DNA of 64,000 nt from an uncultured Bacteroidales bacterium (GTDB lineage: Bacteria > Bacteroidota > Bacteroidia > Bacteroidales > Muribaculaceae). The first letter of the stretch is position 1, and every line of letters starts with the position of its first letter. The position numbers and the translations under genes are program-made. The stretch lies in contig CANPDU010000015.1 in the NCBI GenBank assembly GCA_947573135.1, positions 1-64,000 of the forward strand. The letters run 5' to 3'. The notes under the pieces are model-generated. The model had not been told where the DNA came from. It saw only the letters and a program-made list of their open reading frames with translations, and ran no database searches. Of the stretch, positions 22,088 through 30,776 are shown piece after piece.

Positions 22088-24094
22088 ATGAACACTAACT
22101 GCGTAAAAGCAATTACAGCCATGTGTCTTGGCACAATCTTCTCACCATGGGCGCTCACGGCCGCCAATCCCGACGACCGATACAATGCGTGGCCAACCTA
22201 CTCGGGAACAGATCTCGAACTCGACGCTACAGCCCAGCGGGCTAATTTCAGACTCTGGTCTCCCGAAGCCGAAGCCGTCAGACTGATGATCTATCCTACC
22301 GACCGCAACAGCAAAGCGACAGAGACAATCGACATGAAAGCCGCCGACAACGGAACGTGGACCGCGTCGCTGCCCGGCAACTATTTTGGAAAATTCTATA
22401 CGTTCAGCATCAAGCATGACGGCAAATGGCTCGACGAAACGCCGGGCGTCTGGGCAAAAGCTGTCGGGACCAACGGTCACCGGGCTGCCATAATAGATTT
22501 TGACACGACTGATCCCGCGGGATGGGACAAAGATCAGGGCCCGGCGGTCGACAATATAACCGATGTCGTCATTTACGAGATGCACCACAGAGATTTCAGC
22601 GTGGATCCGTCGTCGGGCATTGTCAATAAGGGTAAGTTTCTTGCGCTCACCGAGGAAGGGACACACAACCCTACCGGCGAATCCACCGGCATCGATCACC
22701 TGAAAGAATTAGGCGTGACCCATGTCCATATCCTGCCCTCTTATGACTATAATTCGGTCGATGAGGCAAATCTGCCGTCAAATCAGTATAACTGGGGCTA
22801 TGATCCGTATAACTACAACGCTCCCGAAGGTTCGTACTCAACCAATCCGTCAGATCCGTCAGCCCGCATCCGCGAAATGAAAGAGATGATCAAGGCTCTC
22901 CACGATGCCGGCATTGGCGTGGTCATGGATGTTGTCTACAACCATACGGCCGACAACGACGGCAGTAATTTCTCGCTAACCGCTCCGGGTTACTACTACC
23001 GTCACCGTCCTGACGGATCTTACAGCGATGCGTCGGGGTGCGGCAACGAGACCGCCTCGGACCGTAAACAGATGTCGGATTTCATAGTCAACTCCGTGAA
23101 ATACTGGGCTGACGAATATCATATCGACGGTTTCCGTTTCGATCTTATGGCTATTCATGATACAGAGACAATGAACCGTGTAGCGGCAGAATTAAAAAAA
23201 ATCAATCCGTCGATTTTTGTCTACGGCGAAGGCTGGACAGCCGGAGACTCCCCTCTGCCGGCAGAGCGCAGGGCGCTGAAAGAAAACGTAGCAAAGATGG
23301 ATGGCATAGCTGTGTTCTCCGATGATATCCGTGATGCAGTCAAAGGTCACTACAGCAATGCCGCCGACCGTGGCTTCGCTACAGGCAAACCCGGAAATGA
23401 CGAGACTGTCAAGATCGGCATCGTCGCTTCGACAGCACATCCGCAGGTAGACTATTCAAAGGGCAACAATTCGAAGTTCGCCTATGCTTCATCTCCTACT
23501 CAGATAATAAATTATGTGTCATGCCACGACGACCTCACTCTGACTGATAAACTGGCGAAATCTATGCCGGGATCGTCGGAAGCCGATCGTCAGCGAGCTG
23601 CACGTCTGGCTCAGACGATAGTATTCACGTCGCAGGGCACGCCGTTTATGTTTGCCGGCGAAGAAGTGTTCCGCGACAAGAAAGGAGTACACAACTCCTA
23701 TAAGTCGCCTGACTCGATCAACGCCATTGACTGGAATCTCAAGCATAAAAACGCAGAGCAGTTTGAATATTACCGTCAGCTTATCAAACTCCGCAAAGAG
23801 CATCCGGCGTTCAGAATGACAAGCGCCGAACAGATCGCCAAGCATCTTGTATTCGATGAAAAAAATGATGAGAATGTGATTTCATATACGCTGCGCGATC
23901 ATGCCAACGGTGACGCATGGCGTGAGATCAAGGTGATTTTTAACGGAAATCCGAAAGCTGTGGATGTCAAAGTACCCAAAGGCAACTGGACTGTTATCGC
24001 GGAGGACGGCCGTATCAACGCCGACGGTCTCGGCACATCGCGTGGCGGCAAACTTTCAGTAGCTCCGACGAGCGCGCTGATACTTGCACGCTGA
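22088..24094 (+). CDS. pulA: Secreted type I pullulanase (GH13)
   Basis: Debranching enzyme that hydrolyses alpha-1,6 links in pullulan and starch dextrins. The 668-residue protein has a signal peptide (about 1-26), an N-terminal CBM48-like beta domain (50-140) and a GH13 barrel with the pullulanase signature YNWGYDP (234-240). Conserved GH13 regions are DVVYNHT (281-287), GFRFD with nucleophile Asp352, EGW with acid/base Glu381, and CHDD near 480. The C-terminal beta domain closes the protein. With malQ at 54888 it fits glycogen/starch use. A terminator follows at 24124. Confidence 0.93.
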   Translation: MNTNCVKAITAMCLGTIFSPWALTAANPDDRYNAWPTYSGTDLELDATAQRANFRLWSPEAEAVRLMIYPTDRNSKATETIDMKAADNGTWTASLPGNYFGKFYTFSIKHDGKWLDETPGVWAKAVGTNGHRAAIIDFDTTDPAGWDKDQGPAVDNITDVVIYEMHHRDFSVDPSSGIVNKGKFLALTEEGTHNPTGESTGIDHLKELGVTHVHILPSYDYNSVDEANLPSNQYNWGYDPYNYNAPEGSYSTNPSDPSARIREMKEMIKALHDAGIGVVMDVVYNHTADNDGSNFSLTAPGYYYRHRPDGSYSDASGCGNETASDRKQMSDFIVNSVKYWADEYHIDGFRFDLMAIHDTETMNRVAAELKKINPSIFVYGEGWTAGDSPLPAERRALKENVAKMDGIAVFSDDIRDAVKGHYSNAADRGFATGKPGNDETVKIGIVASTAHPQVDYSKGNNSKFAYASSPTQIINYVSCHDDLTLTDKLAKSMPGSSEADRQRAARLAQTIVFTSQGTPFMFAGEEVFRDKKGVHNSYKSPDSINAIDWNLKHKNAEQFEYYRQLIKLRKEHPAFRMTSAEQIAKHLVFDEKNDENVISYTLRDHANGDAWREIKVIFNGNPKAVDVKVPKGNWTVIAEDGRINADGLGTSRGGKLSVAPTSALILAR

Positions 24095-24123
24095 CAATTA
24101 CAACAACCGGTAGCAAAACATAT

Positions 24124-24163
24124 GCGCCCGCTGACCATTGACGGTTATGCGGGCGCTTTCTTT
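24124..24163 (+). terminator. Terminator of pulA
   Basis: GCGCCCGC (24124-24131) pairs with GCGGGCGC (24149-24156), followed by TTTCTTT. Confidence 0.85.
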
Positions 24164-24246
24164 AGAATCAATCTGTTAAGCTTTAGTCCTGATTGTATAT
24201 ATTATTTATGTGTGTGTCTTTTATCGGGATCTGAACAGACAATCGA

Positions 24247-24750
24247 TCAGCGATAGTCTGCAAAACGCGCCTGCAATCTCTTGCGGGCCACGAAAATGCG
24301 ACTCTTGACTGTCCCGAGAGGAAGATTCATCTCTCCGGCGATTTCCTCATACTTATAGCCGGAAACGTGCATTGAGAAAGGGATGCGTAATTCGTCCTCG
24401 AAGCCGTTGATAGCTTCGGATATCTCGGCTGCATTGAAAGTGTCTTCGGGAGACTCGGCTTTTGCATCCTGCGACAGGTTAAGATGATAGAGATTATCAG
24501 TAGTGTCGACAAATGTTGCCGCCCGACCCGATTTGCGGTAATTGTTTATAAAAATATTGCGCATGATTGTAAAGACCCAACCTTTGAAGTTAGCGTCTTC
24601 AGTAAACTTGTCCTCGCTGTCGAGAGCTTTCAGTGTTGTGTCCTGAAGGAGATCGTAGGCATCGTCGCGGTTTGATGTCAGCATGTAGGCAAAGTTGAGC
24701 ATGTTGCTTTGCAAGTCCATGAGTTTTGATTGAAATTTTGCAGATCCCAT
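24247..24750 (-). CDS. ECF-type RNA polymerase sigma factor
   Basis: A 167-residue sigma-70 family protein with only regions 2 and 4. Region 2 is visible in AYDLLQDTTLKAL and FKGWVFTIMRNIFINNYRK (about residues 30-75), region 4 in IPFSMHVSGYKYEEIAGEM and LPLGTVKSRIFVARKRL (about 123-160). No anti-sigma factor gene adjoins it, so regulation may be at transcription. A -7 box TAATTTTG is at 24810-24817 on the minus strand. The target genes are not evident. Confidence 0.93.
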   Translation of the reverse strand: MGSAKFQSKLMDLQSNMLNFAYMLTSNRDDAYDLLQDTTLKALDSEDKFTEDANFKGWVFTIMRNIFINNYRKSGRAATFVDTTDNLYHLNLSQDAKAESPEDTFNAAEISEAINGFEDELRIPFSMHVSGYKYEEIAGEMNLPLGTVKSRIFVARKRLQARFADYR

Positions 24751-25036
24751 AGTTATAGGTTTTATTGGTTTATGAAATTTATAGTTGTCTTATTTTTTGA
24801 TTTGTGACTCAAAATTACAATCAAATCAGTTATTGGAGGAATTTTAACGTTAATGAATGTAAATTTGAGATTTATATGCTGATCGGCGTTTTATCTTGTT
24901 GTAAATCAAGCTCCTTTTTAAATGCAATTTTGTTACATAATTGTTACAACGAGGTGATTTTACATATTTAGCACAGATATCTAAACTTGATAAGAAACTA
25001 AACGTTTTAATATTAAGATAGGAAAAATCAATCGAA
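24751..25036. other. Divergent intergenic region between the sigma factor and DUF488 genes
   Basis: Holds the sigma gene -7 box (24810-24817) and a direct repeat TTGTTACA (about 24932 and 24943) that might be a regulator site. No gene or RNA structure was seen. Confidence 0.45.
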
Positions 25037-25384
25037 ATGACAAAAGTTATATTGAAAAGAGCCTATGATCCGGCGACATCCGGCGACGGATTTAGAGTTT
25101 ATATCGACCGACTTTGGCCTCGCGGCCTGTCGCATGAGACATTCAAATATGATCTGTGGGATAAAGATATCGCGCCAAGTACAGAGCTGCGCGAATGGTT
25201 TCATGCCGATCCAGAGGAAAGATGGCCGGAATTTGAGAAAAAATATAGAGCGGAACTCATTAATAATTCAGCATTTGCTAAACTGCAGTCGATAGTAGAA
25301 GAGCATAAAATTGTGACCCTGTTGTATTCGTCGCACGATCCCGATCATAATAATGCGGTTGTAGTATATAAGATGTTAGAGTAA
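25037..25384 (+). CDS. DUF488 family protein
   Basis: A 115-residue cytoplasmic protein of the DUF488 family, recognisable by the opening LKRAYDPATSGDGFRVYIDR followed by LWPRG and by the closing LLYSSHDPDHNNAVV. The function is not established, although some members are found near heme or redox genes. It is complete in length. It is transcribed divergently from the ECF sigma factor gene and is followed by purT with its own -7 box. Confidence 0.92.
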   Translation: MTKVILKRAYDPATSGDGFRVYIDRLWPRGLSHETFKYDLWDKDIAPSTELREWFHADPEERWPEFEKKYRAELINNSAFAKLQSIVEEHKIVTLLYSSHDPDHNNAVVVYKMLE

Positions 25385-25411
25385 GACCCCTTATGCTATG
25401 ATTATTTTTTG

Positions 25412-25419
25412 TAATTTTG
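25412..25419 (+). promoter_or_regulatory. -7 element of purT
   Basis: TAATTTTG lies 30 bases ahead of the purT ATG. The upstream element is not convincing. Confidence 0.5.
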
Positions 25420-25449
25420 CAGAAGCATTATCTTACACTTAAAATAATT

Positions 25450-26643
25450 ATGGCAAAAATTGGATCAGTAATGACCCCTGTCGGTCGCAAAGCACTGCTG
25501 CTCGGCAGCGGCGAGTTAGGCAAAGAAGTGGCAATGGAACTTCAGCGTTACGGCGTCGAGGTTGTCGCATGTGACAAATATCCTAACGCTCCGGCTATGC
25601 AGGCCGCTCACAGATCGTATGTATTCAATATGCTTGACGGTGATGAACTGCGCCGTGTGATCGAACTTGAAAAGCCTGATCATATCATACCTGAGATCGA
25701 AGCTATAGCAACCCCCACTCTTCTCGAACTTGAAAAGAAGGGTTATAATGTGACTCCGACGGCACGTGCGGCATGGCTGACAATGAACCGCGAAGGCATT
25801 CGCCGTCTTGCAGCTGAAGAACTTGGCATCAAGACATCAAACTATCGTTTTGCATCAACATACGACGAATTTAAAAATGCGATCGATGAAATCGGCATAC
25901 CATGTGTGGTCAAGCCTATCATGAGTTCATCAGGACATGGCCAGTCAGTGATCAAGAAAGTTGAAGATATTGAACACAGCTGGACAATTGCCCAGGAAGG
26001 CGGCCGTGCAGGCGCCGGGCGTGTGATTGTAGAGGGATTTGTAGATTTTGATTATGAAATCACTCTGCTTACCGTTCGCAATGTTGCAGGGACAGTGTTC
26101 TGTGAGCCGATCGGACACATTCAGATCGACGGAGACTACCGCTATTCGTGGCAACCCCATCCGATGAGTACAAAAGCGCTTGAAAGTGCACGTGAAATTG
26201 CAAAAAAAGTAACGGATGCCCTTGGAGGTTACGGAATATTCGGTGTCGAATTGTTTGTCAAGGATGACGAAGTGATATTCAGCGAGGTTTCTCCGCGACC
26301 TCACGATACAGGTATGGTGACCATGATATCTCAGGATCTGAGCGAATTTGCACTACATGCGCGTGCGTTGCTCGGATTGCCCGTCCCGGCCATCCGTTTC
26401 TACGGACCCTCGGCTTCACGAGCAGTCGTTGTCGAAGGCGATACCGACCAGATTGAGTTTGACAATCTTGAGAATGTTCTCGCCGAACCCGGTGTCCAGA
26501 TGCGTATTTTCGGCAAACCTGAGATCAAGGGTCACCGCCGCATGGCTGTCATACTTGCTACAGACGAAAGCGTCGAGGCTGCCCGTGCGAAAGCCGAACG
26601 CGCATACGAAAAGCTTAAAGTAAACGTGCTTCCACGCAAATGA
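25450..26643 (+). CDS. purT: Formate-dependent phosphoribosylglycinamide formyltransferase
   Basis: PurT formylates GAR with formate and ATP, the folate-independent version of the third purine step. The 397-residue protein has the ATP-grasp layout: N-terminal [13 protein letters not shown] (about residues 16-28), the ATP-binding strand [17 protein letters not shown] (about 144-160), and the metal ligands in [26 protein letters not shown] use ATG 25450; the frame extends 11 codons upstream into the promoter. It overlaps the next small gene by four bases. Confidence 0.96.
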   Translation: MAKIGSVMTPVGRKALLLGSGELGKEVAMELQRYGVEVVACDKYPNAPAMQAAHRSYVFNMLDGDELRRVIELEKPDHIIPEIEAIATPTLLELEKKGYNVTPTARAAWLTMNREGIRRLAAEELGIKTSNYRFASTYDEFKNAIDEIGIPCVVKPIMSSSGHGQSVIKKVEDIEHSWTIAQEGGRAGAGRVIVEGFVDFDYEITLLTVRNVAGTVFCEPIGHIQIDGDYRYSWQPHPMSTKALESAREIAKKVTDALGGYGIFGVELFVKDDEVIFSEVSPRPHDTGMVTMISQDLSEFALHARALLGLPVPAIRFYGPSASRAVVVEGDTDQIEFDNLENVLAEPGVQMRIFGKPEIKGHRRMAVILATDESVEAARAKAERAYEKLKVNVLPRK

Positions 26644-26996
26644 CAGAACTGGCAGATTGCAAGAGGCTCACTTTAATGGTCCGTGTGGCGGATGTCGCGC
26701 GCGCGGATATTGCTCTCACTCCAGACAGAATATATTATCGGTTTGCGACTGATGATGCAATCGAGGACGGAGAATTGCCTCCTGTTAAAGAGGATTTCAG
26801 AACTCTCGTCACCCGGCTTGTCAACGCGGCAGCGTCGAAAGACGGTGAGAGCAAACTCGGGCAAGATGTCAGGCTGAGTGTGTTTGTCGACAATAGGCTT
26901 TCCGATCTGGATACAAGTGAAGAATCGTTGCGCCGGCTTGTCGGAGAACTTCGGGCTGTCGCCGATGAATTTGCGTTTCTTTCCGGTTTCTGCTGA
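26640..26996 (+). CDS. Small hypothetical protein coupled to purT
   Basis: A 118-residue protein of mixed alpha/beta character with no signal peptide and no motif I recognise. Its ATG overlaps the purT stop codon (ATGA), and menA begins 12 bases after its stop, so it fits as a real member of a tightly packed operon. Codon use resembles its neighbours. Function unknown; it could also be an overpredicted frame, but the antisense frames show no better case. Confidence 0.6.
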   Translation: MTELADCKRLTLMVRVADVARADIALTPDRIYYRFATDDAIEDGELPPVKEDFRTLVTRLVNAAASKDGESKLGQDVRLSVFVDNRLSDLDTSEESLRRLVGELRAVADEFAFLSGFC

Positions 26997-27008
26997 TTAT
27001 CCAATAAT

Positions 27009-27896
27009 ATGAAGATAAAAGCGTGGATAGAAGCGATGAGGTTGCGGACACTACCGGTGTCTGTAGCCGGAGTATTGTGTGCATTCGCATTCGCGCGCTT
27101 AGACGTTTCGGCTCAATGGCTTCCGGGGTGGCTGTGTCTTGTGTTTGCCGTACTTGCGCAGATAGCATCAAACTTTGCAAACGAGTACTATGACTTCAAA
27201 GCCGGGCTTGACAAGGTCGGTCGTGTAGGGCCGAGAAGAGGTGTCACAGAGGGTGATATTTCCTCAACGGCAATGCGGAACGCGACATTCGGAGTTCTGG
27301 CGCTGGCATGCGCGGTCGGTTGTACCCTTATATATTGGGGCGGATACTGGCTTATCGCATTAGGAATAATGATCGCAGTCGGCGTGCTGGCATACAGCAC
27401 CGGTCCTTACCCGCTGTCGCATCACGGACTCGGCGAAGTCGCCGTAATACTGTTCTTCGGCATCATTCCGGTCAACATGACCTACTGGCTGATGTGCGGG
27501 CAGTGGAACACAGATGTGGCTATCGCCTCGCTGTCAATGGGTCTGCTTGGAGCGAATGTACTTATTGTCAATAACTACAGGGATGTTGACGATGACCGTG
27601 AGGTAGGCAAAATGACTCTGTGCGTCAAATGGGGACGCAAAGCGATGTCTGTCATATATCTTATCAACGGAATCGTCGCTATCGTTTTGCTGGCAGATGC
27701 ATGGCTACATACTTCAGGGGGAAAGACAGTCGGCATCGCAGGATGTTTCATATATTTTCAGATCGTGGCATACAGACAGTTGGTCCGCAATAACGGAGCA
27801 AAACTCAACAAACTGCTGGGAGCGACCGCCGGCCTTATGCTATTGTGTGCTCTGACTATACTTTTTTCCTCATTTTTCAAGAATGTAAATTTATAA
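27009..27896 (+). CDS. menA: 1,4-dihydroxy-2-naphthoate polyprenyltransferase
   Basis: MenA attaches the polyprenyl tail to 1,4-dihydroxy-2-naphthoate, giving demethylmenaquinone in the membrane. The 295-residue protein has about eight or nine transmembrane helices and the two Asp-rich prenyl-diphosphate sites of the UbiA superfamily: NEYYDFKAGLD (about residues 58-68) and NYRDVDDDREVGKM (about 189-202). It shares a plus-strand run with purT and pyrK; the pyrK start is two bases beyond its stop. Confidence 0.95.
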   Translation: MKIKAWIEAMRLRTLPVSVAGVLCAFAFARLDVSAQWLPGWLCLVFAVLAQIASNFANEYYDFKAGLDKVGRVGPRRGVTEGDISSTAMRNATFGVLALACAVGCTLIYWGGYWLIALGIMIAVGVLAYSTGPYPLSHHGLGEVAVILFFGIIPVNMTYWLMCGQWNTDVAIASLSMGLLGANVLIVNNYRDVDDDREVGKMTLCVKWGRKAMSVIYLINGIVAIVLLADAWLHTSGGKTVGIAGCFIYFQIVAYRQLVRNNGAKLNKLLGATAGLMLLCALTILFSSFFKNVNL

Positions 27897-27898
27897 TA

Positions 27899-28681
27899 AT
27901 GGCAAATAAGAAATATATGCTTGACATGACAGTGACCGAGAACAAAGTTCTCGGATCATTGTACGGGCTGCTGAAACTTGTGCCTTCCGACGGTTCGAAG
28001 TTGCCGCTGACCCGGGCCGGTCAGTTTGTGCAAGTCGAGATCGCAGACTCAAAAACCACCTATCTGCGTCGACCGATTTCAGTAAATTATATTGACGAAG
28101 CGACTAACTCACTATGGCTTCTTGTACGCAAGGCCGGCGAAGGCACCCGTCATCTTACAGCCGCTTCTGTCGGGCATAAAATCAATGTGATACTACCGCT
28201 CGGCAACGGTTTCAGCATGGATGTCAAGACATCAGACCGTCTGCTGCTTGTCGGAGGCGGCGTAGGTGTAGCTCCCCTGCTCTATCTCGGTTACAAACTG
28301 CGTGAAGCCGGCTGCGAACCGGAATTTCTCTTGGGCGCGCGTTCGGCTGCCGATCTTCTGATGCTTGAAGAGTTTGAGAAAGTCGGCAAAGTATATTGTT
28401 CAACCGAGGACGGCTCGGCAGGCGAGAAAGGACTTGTCACCGCAAACAGCGCTTTCAACACCCGGTATGACCGCATCTATTGCTGCGGCCCGATGCCGAT
28501 GATGAAAGCTGTCGCAGCAGTCGCCAAAGAGAAAAATATTGAGTGCGAAGTATCGCTTGAAAACCGTATGACCTGCGGTCTCGGTGCCTGTCTGTGCTGC
28601 GTGGAGAAGAAGGCCGACGGTCATAATGTATGTGTCTGCACCGAAGGTCCGGTGTTTAATACAAAAGAATTGCCATGGTAA
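27899..28681 (+). CDS. pyrK: Dihydroorotate dehydrogenase electron-transfer subunit
   Basis: PyrK carries FAD and a 2Fe-2S cluster and passes electrons from PyrD to NAD+ in class 1B dihydroorotate dehydrogenase. The 260-residue protein has the FAD-binding region around [10 protein letters not shown] (about residues 58-67), the NAD-binding motif [15 protein letters not shown] (about 116-130) and the cluster motif C-x4-C-x2-C-x10-C near the C-terminus. I start it at 27899 (MANKKYML), since the longer frame overlaps menA without need. Its last codons overlap pyrD by seven bases. Confidence 0.96.
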   Translation: MANKKYMLDMTVTENKVLGSLYGLLKLVPSDGSKLPLTRAGQFVQVEIADSKTTYLRRPISVNYIDEATNSLWLLVRKAGEGTRHLTAASVGHKINVILPLGNGFSMDVKTSDRLLLVGGGVGVAPLLYLGYKLREAGCEPEFLLGARSAADLLMLEEFEKVGKVYCSTEDGSAGEKGLVTANSAFNTRYDRIYCCGPMPMMKAVAAVAKEKNIECEVSLENRMTCGLGACLCCVEKKADGHNVCVCTEGPVFNTKELPW

Positions 28682-29580
28682 ATTTATCGGTAGAACTTGG
28701 AGATCTGAAATTGAAAAATCCGGTGCTGACTGCATCAGGAACGTTTGGATATGGAGAGGAATACGCTGACTTCGTAGACCTTAACCGACTGGGCGGATTT
28801 ATCGTGAAAGGCACGACGCTTGAACCTCGCGAAGGGAATGACTATCCGCGTATGGCCGAGACTCCGTCGGGTATGCTCAATGCCGTCGGACTTCAGAACA
28901 AGGGCGTAGATTACTTTATCGAACATATTTATCCTCGAATCTGTCAATACAAGTCAGAAATAATTGTCAACGTATCAGGTAAGTGTGTAGAGGACTATGT
29001 CACCGTATGTGAGAAATTAAGCGACCTTGACCGGATCAATGCGGTAGAGATCAACATTTCGTGCCCCAATGTCAAGCAGGGTGGTATGGCTTACGGCACG
29101 ACCTGCGAAGGCGCCGCCGAAGTGGCGTCAGCTGTCAGAAAGGCATGGGGTCGGCATATGATAGTAAAACTGTCGCCTAACGTGACTTCAATTGCCGATA
29201 TCGCAAGAGCAGTAGAGGATGCCGGAGCCGACAGCGTGTCGCTGATCAACACACTTCTTGGCATGGCAGTCGACGTTGAGCGTCGCCGTCCGTATCTTTC
29301 GACTGTCACCGGAGGATTGTCGGGAGCTGCAGTGAAACCAGTCGCGGTTCGGATGGTGTGGCAGGTAGCGAAGGCTGTCTCAATTCCTGTAATCGGTCTC
29401 GGCGGTATTATGAACGGCCATGACGCGCTTGAGTTCATTATGGCCGGAGCCCGAGCAATTGAAGTTGGGACGGCAAATTTCATCGACCCTTCGGTAACAA
29501 TGAAGATAATCGACGAAATCACCGAATTCTGCGAACGTCAGGGCGTGGAAGACATCAACGAGCTGGTAGGAATAATCTGA
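28675..29580 (+). CDS. pyrD: Dihydroorotate dehydrogenase, catalytic subunit (class 1B)
   Basis: PyrD oxidises dihydroorotate to orotate with FMN in the cytoplasm and works with PyrK. The 301-residue TIM-barrel protein shows the catalytic cysteine loop [12 protein letters not shown] (about residues 125-136; Cys129 in class 1B position), NVSGK near 100 and the phosphate-binding [19 protein letters not shown]. Overlap with pyrK indicates coupled translation. Confidence 0.97.
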   Translation: MVNLSVELGDLKLKNPVLTASGTFGYGEEYADFVDLNRLGGFIVKGTTLEPREGNDYPRMAETPSGMLNAVGLQNKGVDYFIEHIYPRICQYKSEIIVNVSGKCVEDYVTVCEKLSDLDRINAVEINISCPNVKQGGMAYGTTCEGAAEVASAVRKAWGRHMIVKLSPNVTSIADIARAVEDAGADSVSLINTLLGMAVDVERRRPYLSTVTGGLSGAAVKPVAVRMVWQVAKAVSIPVIGLGGIMNGHDALEFIMAGARAIEVGTANFIDPSVTMKIIDEITEFCERQGVEDINELVGII

Positions 29581-29598
29581 TCCCGCAGTGACGGGATC
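29579..29598 (+). terminator. Possible terminator hairpin after pyrD
   Basis: GATCCCG (29579-29585) pairs with CGGGATC (29592-29598). There is no T run after it, so termination is doubtful. Confidence 0.35.
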
Positions 29599-29607
29599 AG
29601 ACCGATG

Positions 29608-30633
29608 CTATCGTTTATAATTGCGGACTGAATAGTAGCACAGGTTAATGCTTGTCTGTTTTAATTTGCCCTGATCGCCGATCATAGCCTCATCCTGTCT
29701 CAAAACCGAATACGGCCATCCGTCGATAAGAAATTTTGTCCTAAAATATGAGCTTACAATACCGATGAGTTTAATGTGAGAATCCAGTCCATTGGTGACG
29801 GTTTCAGCCAATTCCTCATCATCCATGATATTATCTACAATATTACCCAGTATATTTTTCATATTTGATGGCGGGACTATATTTTCAGCTTGAGTAGCGA
29901 TAAAATAAGTGCCGTTCTCTGAGTCAACACCGACCTTGGTGCACTTATCGTTCTCATACATTGTCTCTGTAGCCTCATTATGCTCGCATATTTTACCCGT
30001 GCGATACGTTGAGCCATGACGGATAAAGAGCCATTTCAGTTCTTGAAGATAACTATCCACAAGTTGATTAATATCAATTAATTTGGAGATCTTCGAAATA
30101 TCAATACCGAATGCTTTGGCCAACTTCATCTCAGGCATAGACAAAAGTTCATTCATTGCCTCTTTAAAAAGAGATTCGGCTTGCTCTTTAATTTGGTCGA
30201 GATTATTGAACTTGGTTATTGAACCATATTCATCAGTTTCAAACTGAATAGTAGTGCCAATAATCTTCTGTCCCAGTTTTTCGACAATCACGTTCTGAAA
30301 ATTGCTCATAGGAGCGTTTTCTATTGTATCTGCGTTCATCTCGAGGAAAGTGTAATCCATATTATAGCCGTTAGAGGTTGAATCGGTAACAACGATCCGT
30401 ACTTTTGTATTAATGCCCATCGTTCTTATGGTGTCCTGACCATTGACTTTCCACTCTCCCTGATAGATCCAATAATCAAGAGTATCACGTTTTGAGAACC
30501 AAGCGATGACCGAGACCGAAGAATCTGCGGGGACGGCATCTTCATTTTCGTCAGGGTCAGACGGCCTGGCCTGAGAAACCATGCAACTTGCAATCATTAA
30601 CGCAATCAGTATAAACGGCGTGAATTTTTTCAT
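29608..30633 (-). CDS. Hypothetical exported protein, probable lipoprotein
   Basis: A 341-residue protein with an N-terminal signal (residues 1-22) ending in IASCMV, a passable lipobox with Cys17. The mature protein alternates beta strands (residues 40-150) with a helical middle section (150-215) and Asp/Glu-rich loops; no motif is recognised. The frame ends 28 bases from the convergent pyrD. A partial resemblance to Bacteroidales proteins that follow secreted substrates was considered but cannot be supported. Confidence 0.75.
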   Translation of the reverse strand: MKKFTPFILIALMIASCMVSQARPSDPDENEDAVPADSSVSVIAWFSKRDTLDYWIYQGEWKVNGQDTIRTMGINTKVRIVVTDSTSNGYNMDYTFLEMNADTIENAPMSNFQNVIVEKLGQKIIGTTIQFETDEYGSITKFNNLDQIKEQAESLFKEAMNELLSMPEMKLAKAFGIDISKISKLIDINQLVDSYLQELKWLFIRHGSTYRTGKICEHNEATETMYENDKCTKVGVDSENGTYFIATQAENIVPPSNMKNILGNIVDNIMDDEELAETVTNGLDSHIKLIGIVSSYFRTKFLIDGWPYSVLRQDEAMIGDQGKLKQTSINLCYYSVRNYKR

Positions 30634-30709
30634 TGGATAATAAATTATAAGATTAATCTGCGCAAAGATATGATATTATTTTAAATTGCGCAATGATAAT
30701 ATATGAATA

Positions 30710-30743
30710 CAGGGCAAGACACCGTCAACCGGCATCTGCCCTG
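30710..30743 (-). terminator. Possible terminator of nrdJ
   Basis: CAGGGCA (30710-30716) pairs with TGCCCTG (30737-30743) 33 bases beyond the nrdJ stop. The tail is AT-rich rather than a T run. Confidence 0.45.
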
Positions 30744-30776
30744 CTCTATCTTTTAATAATACTTAAGGTCAGTGGA

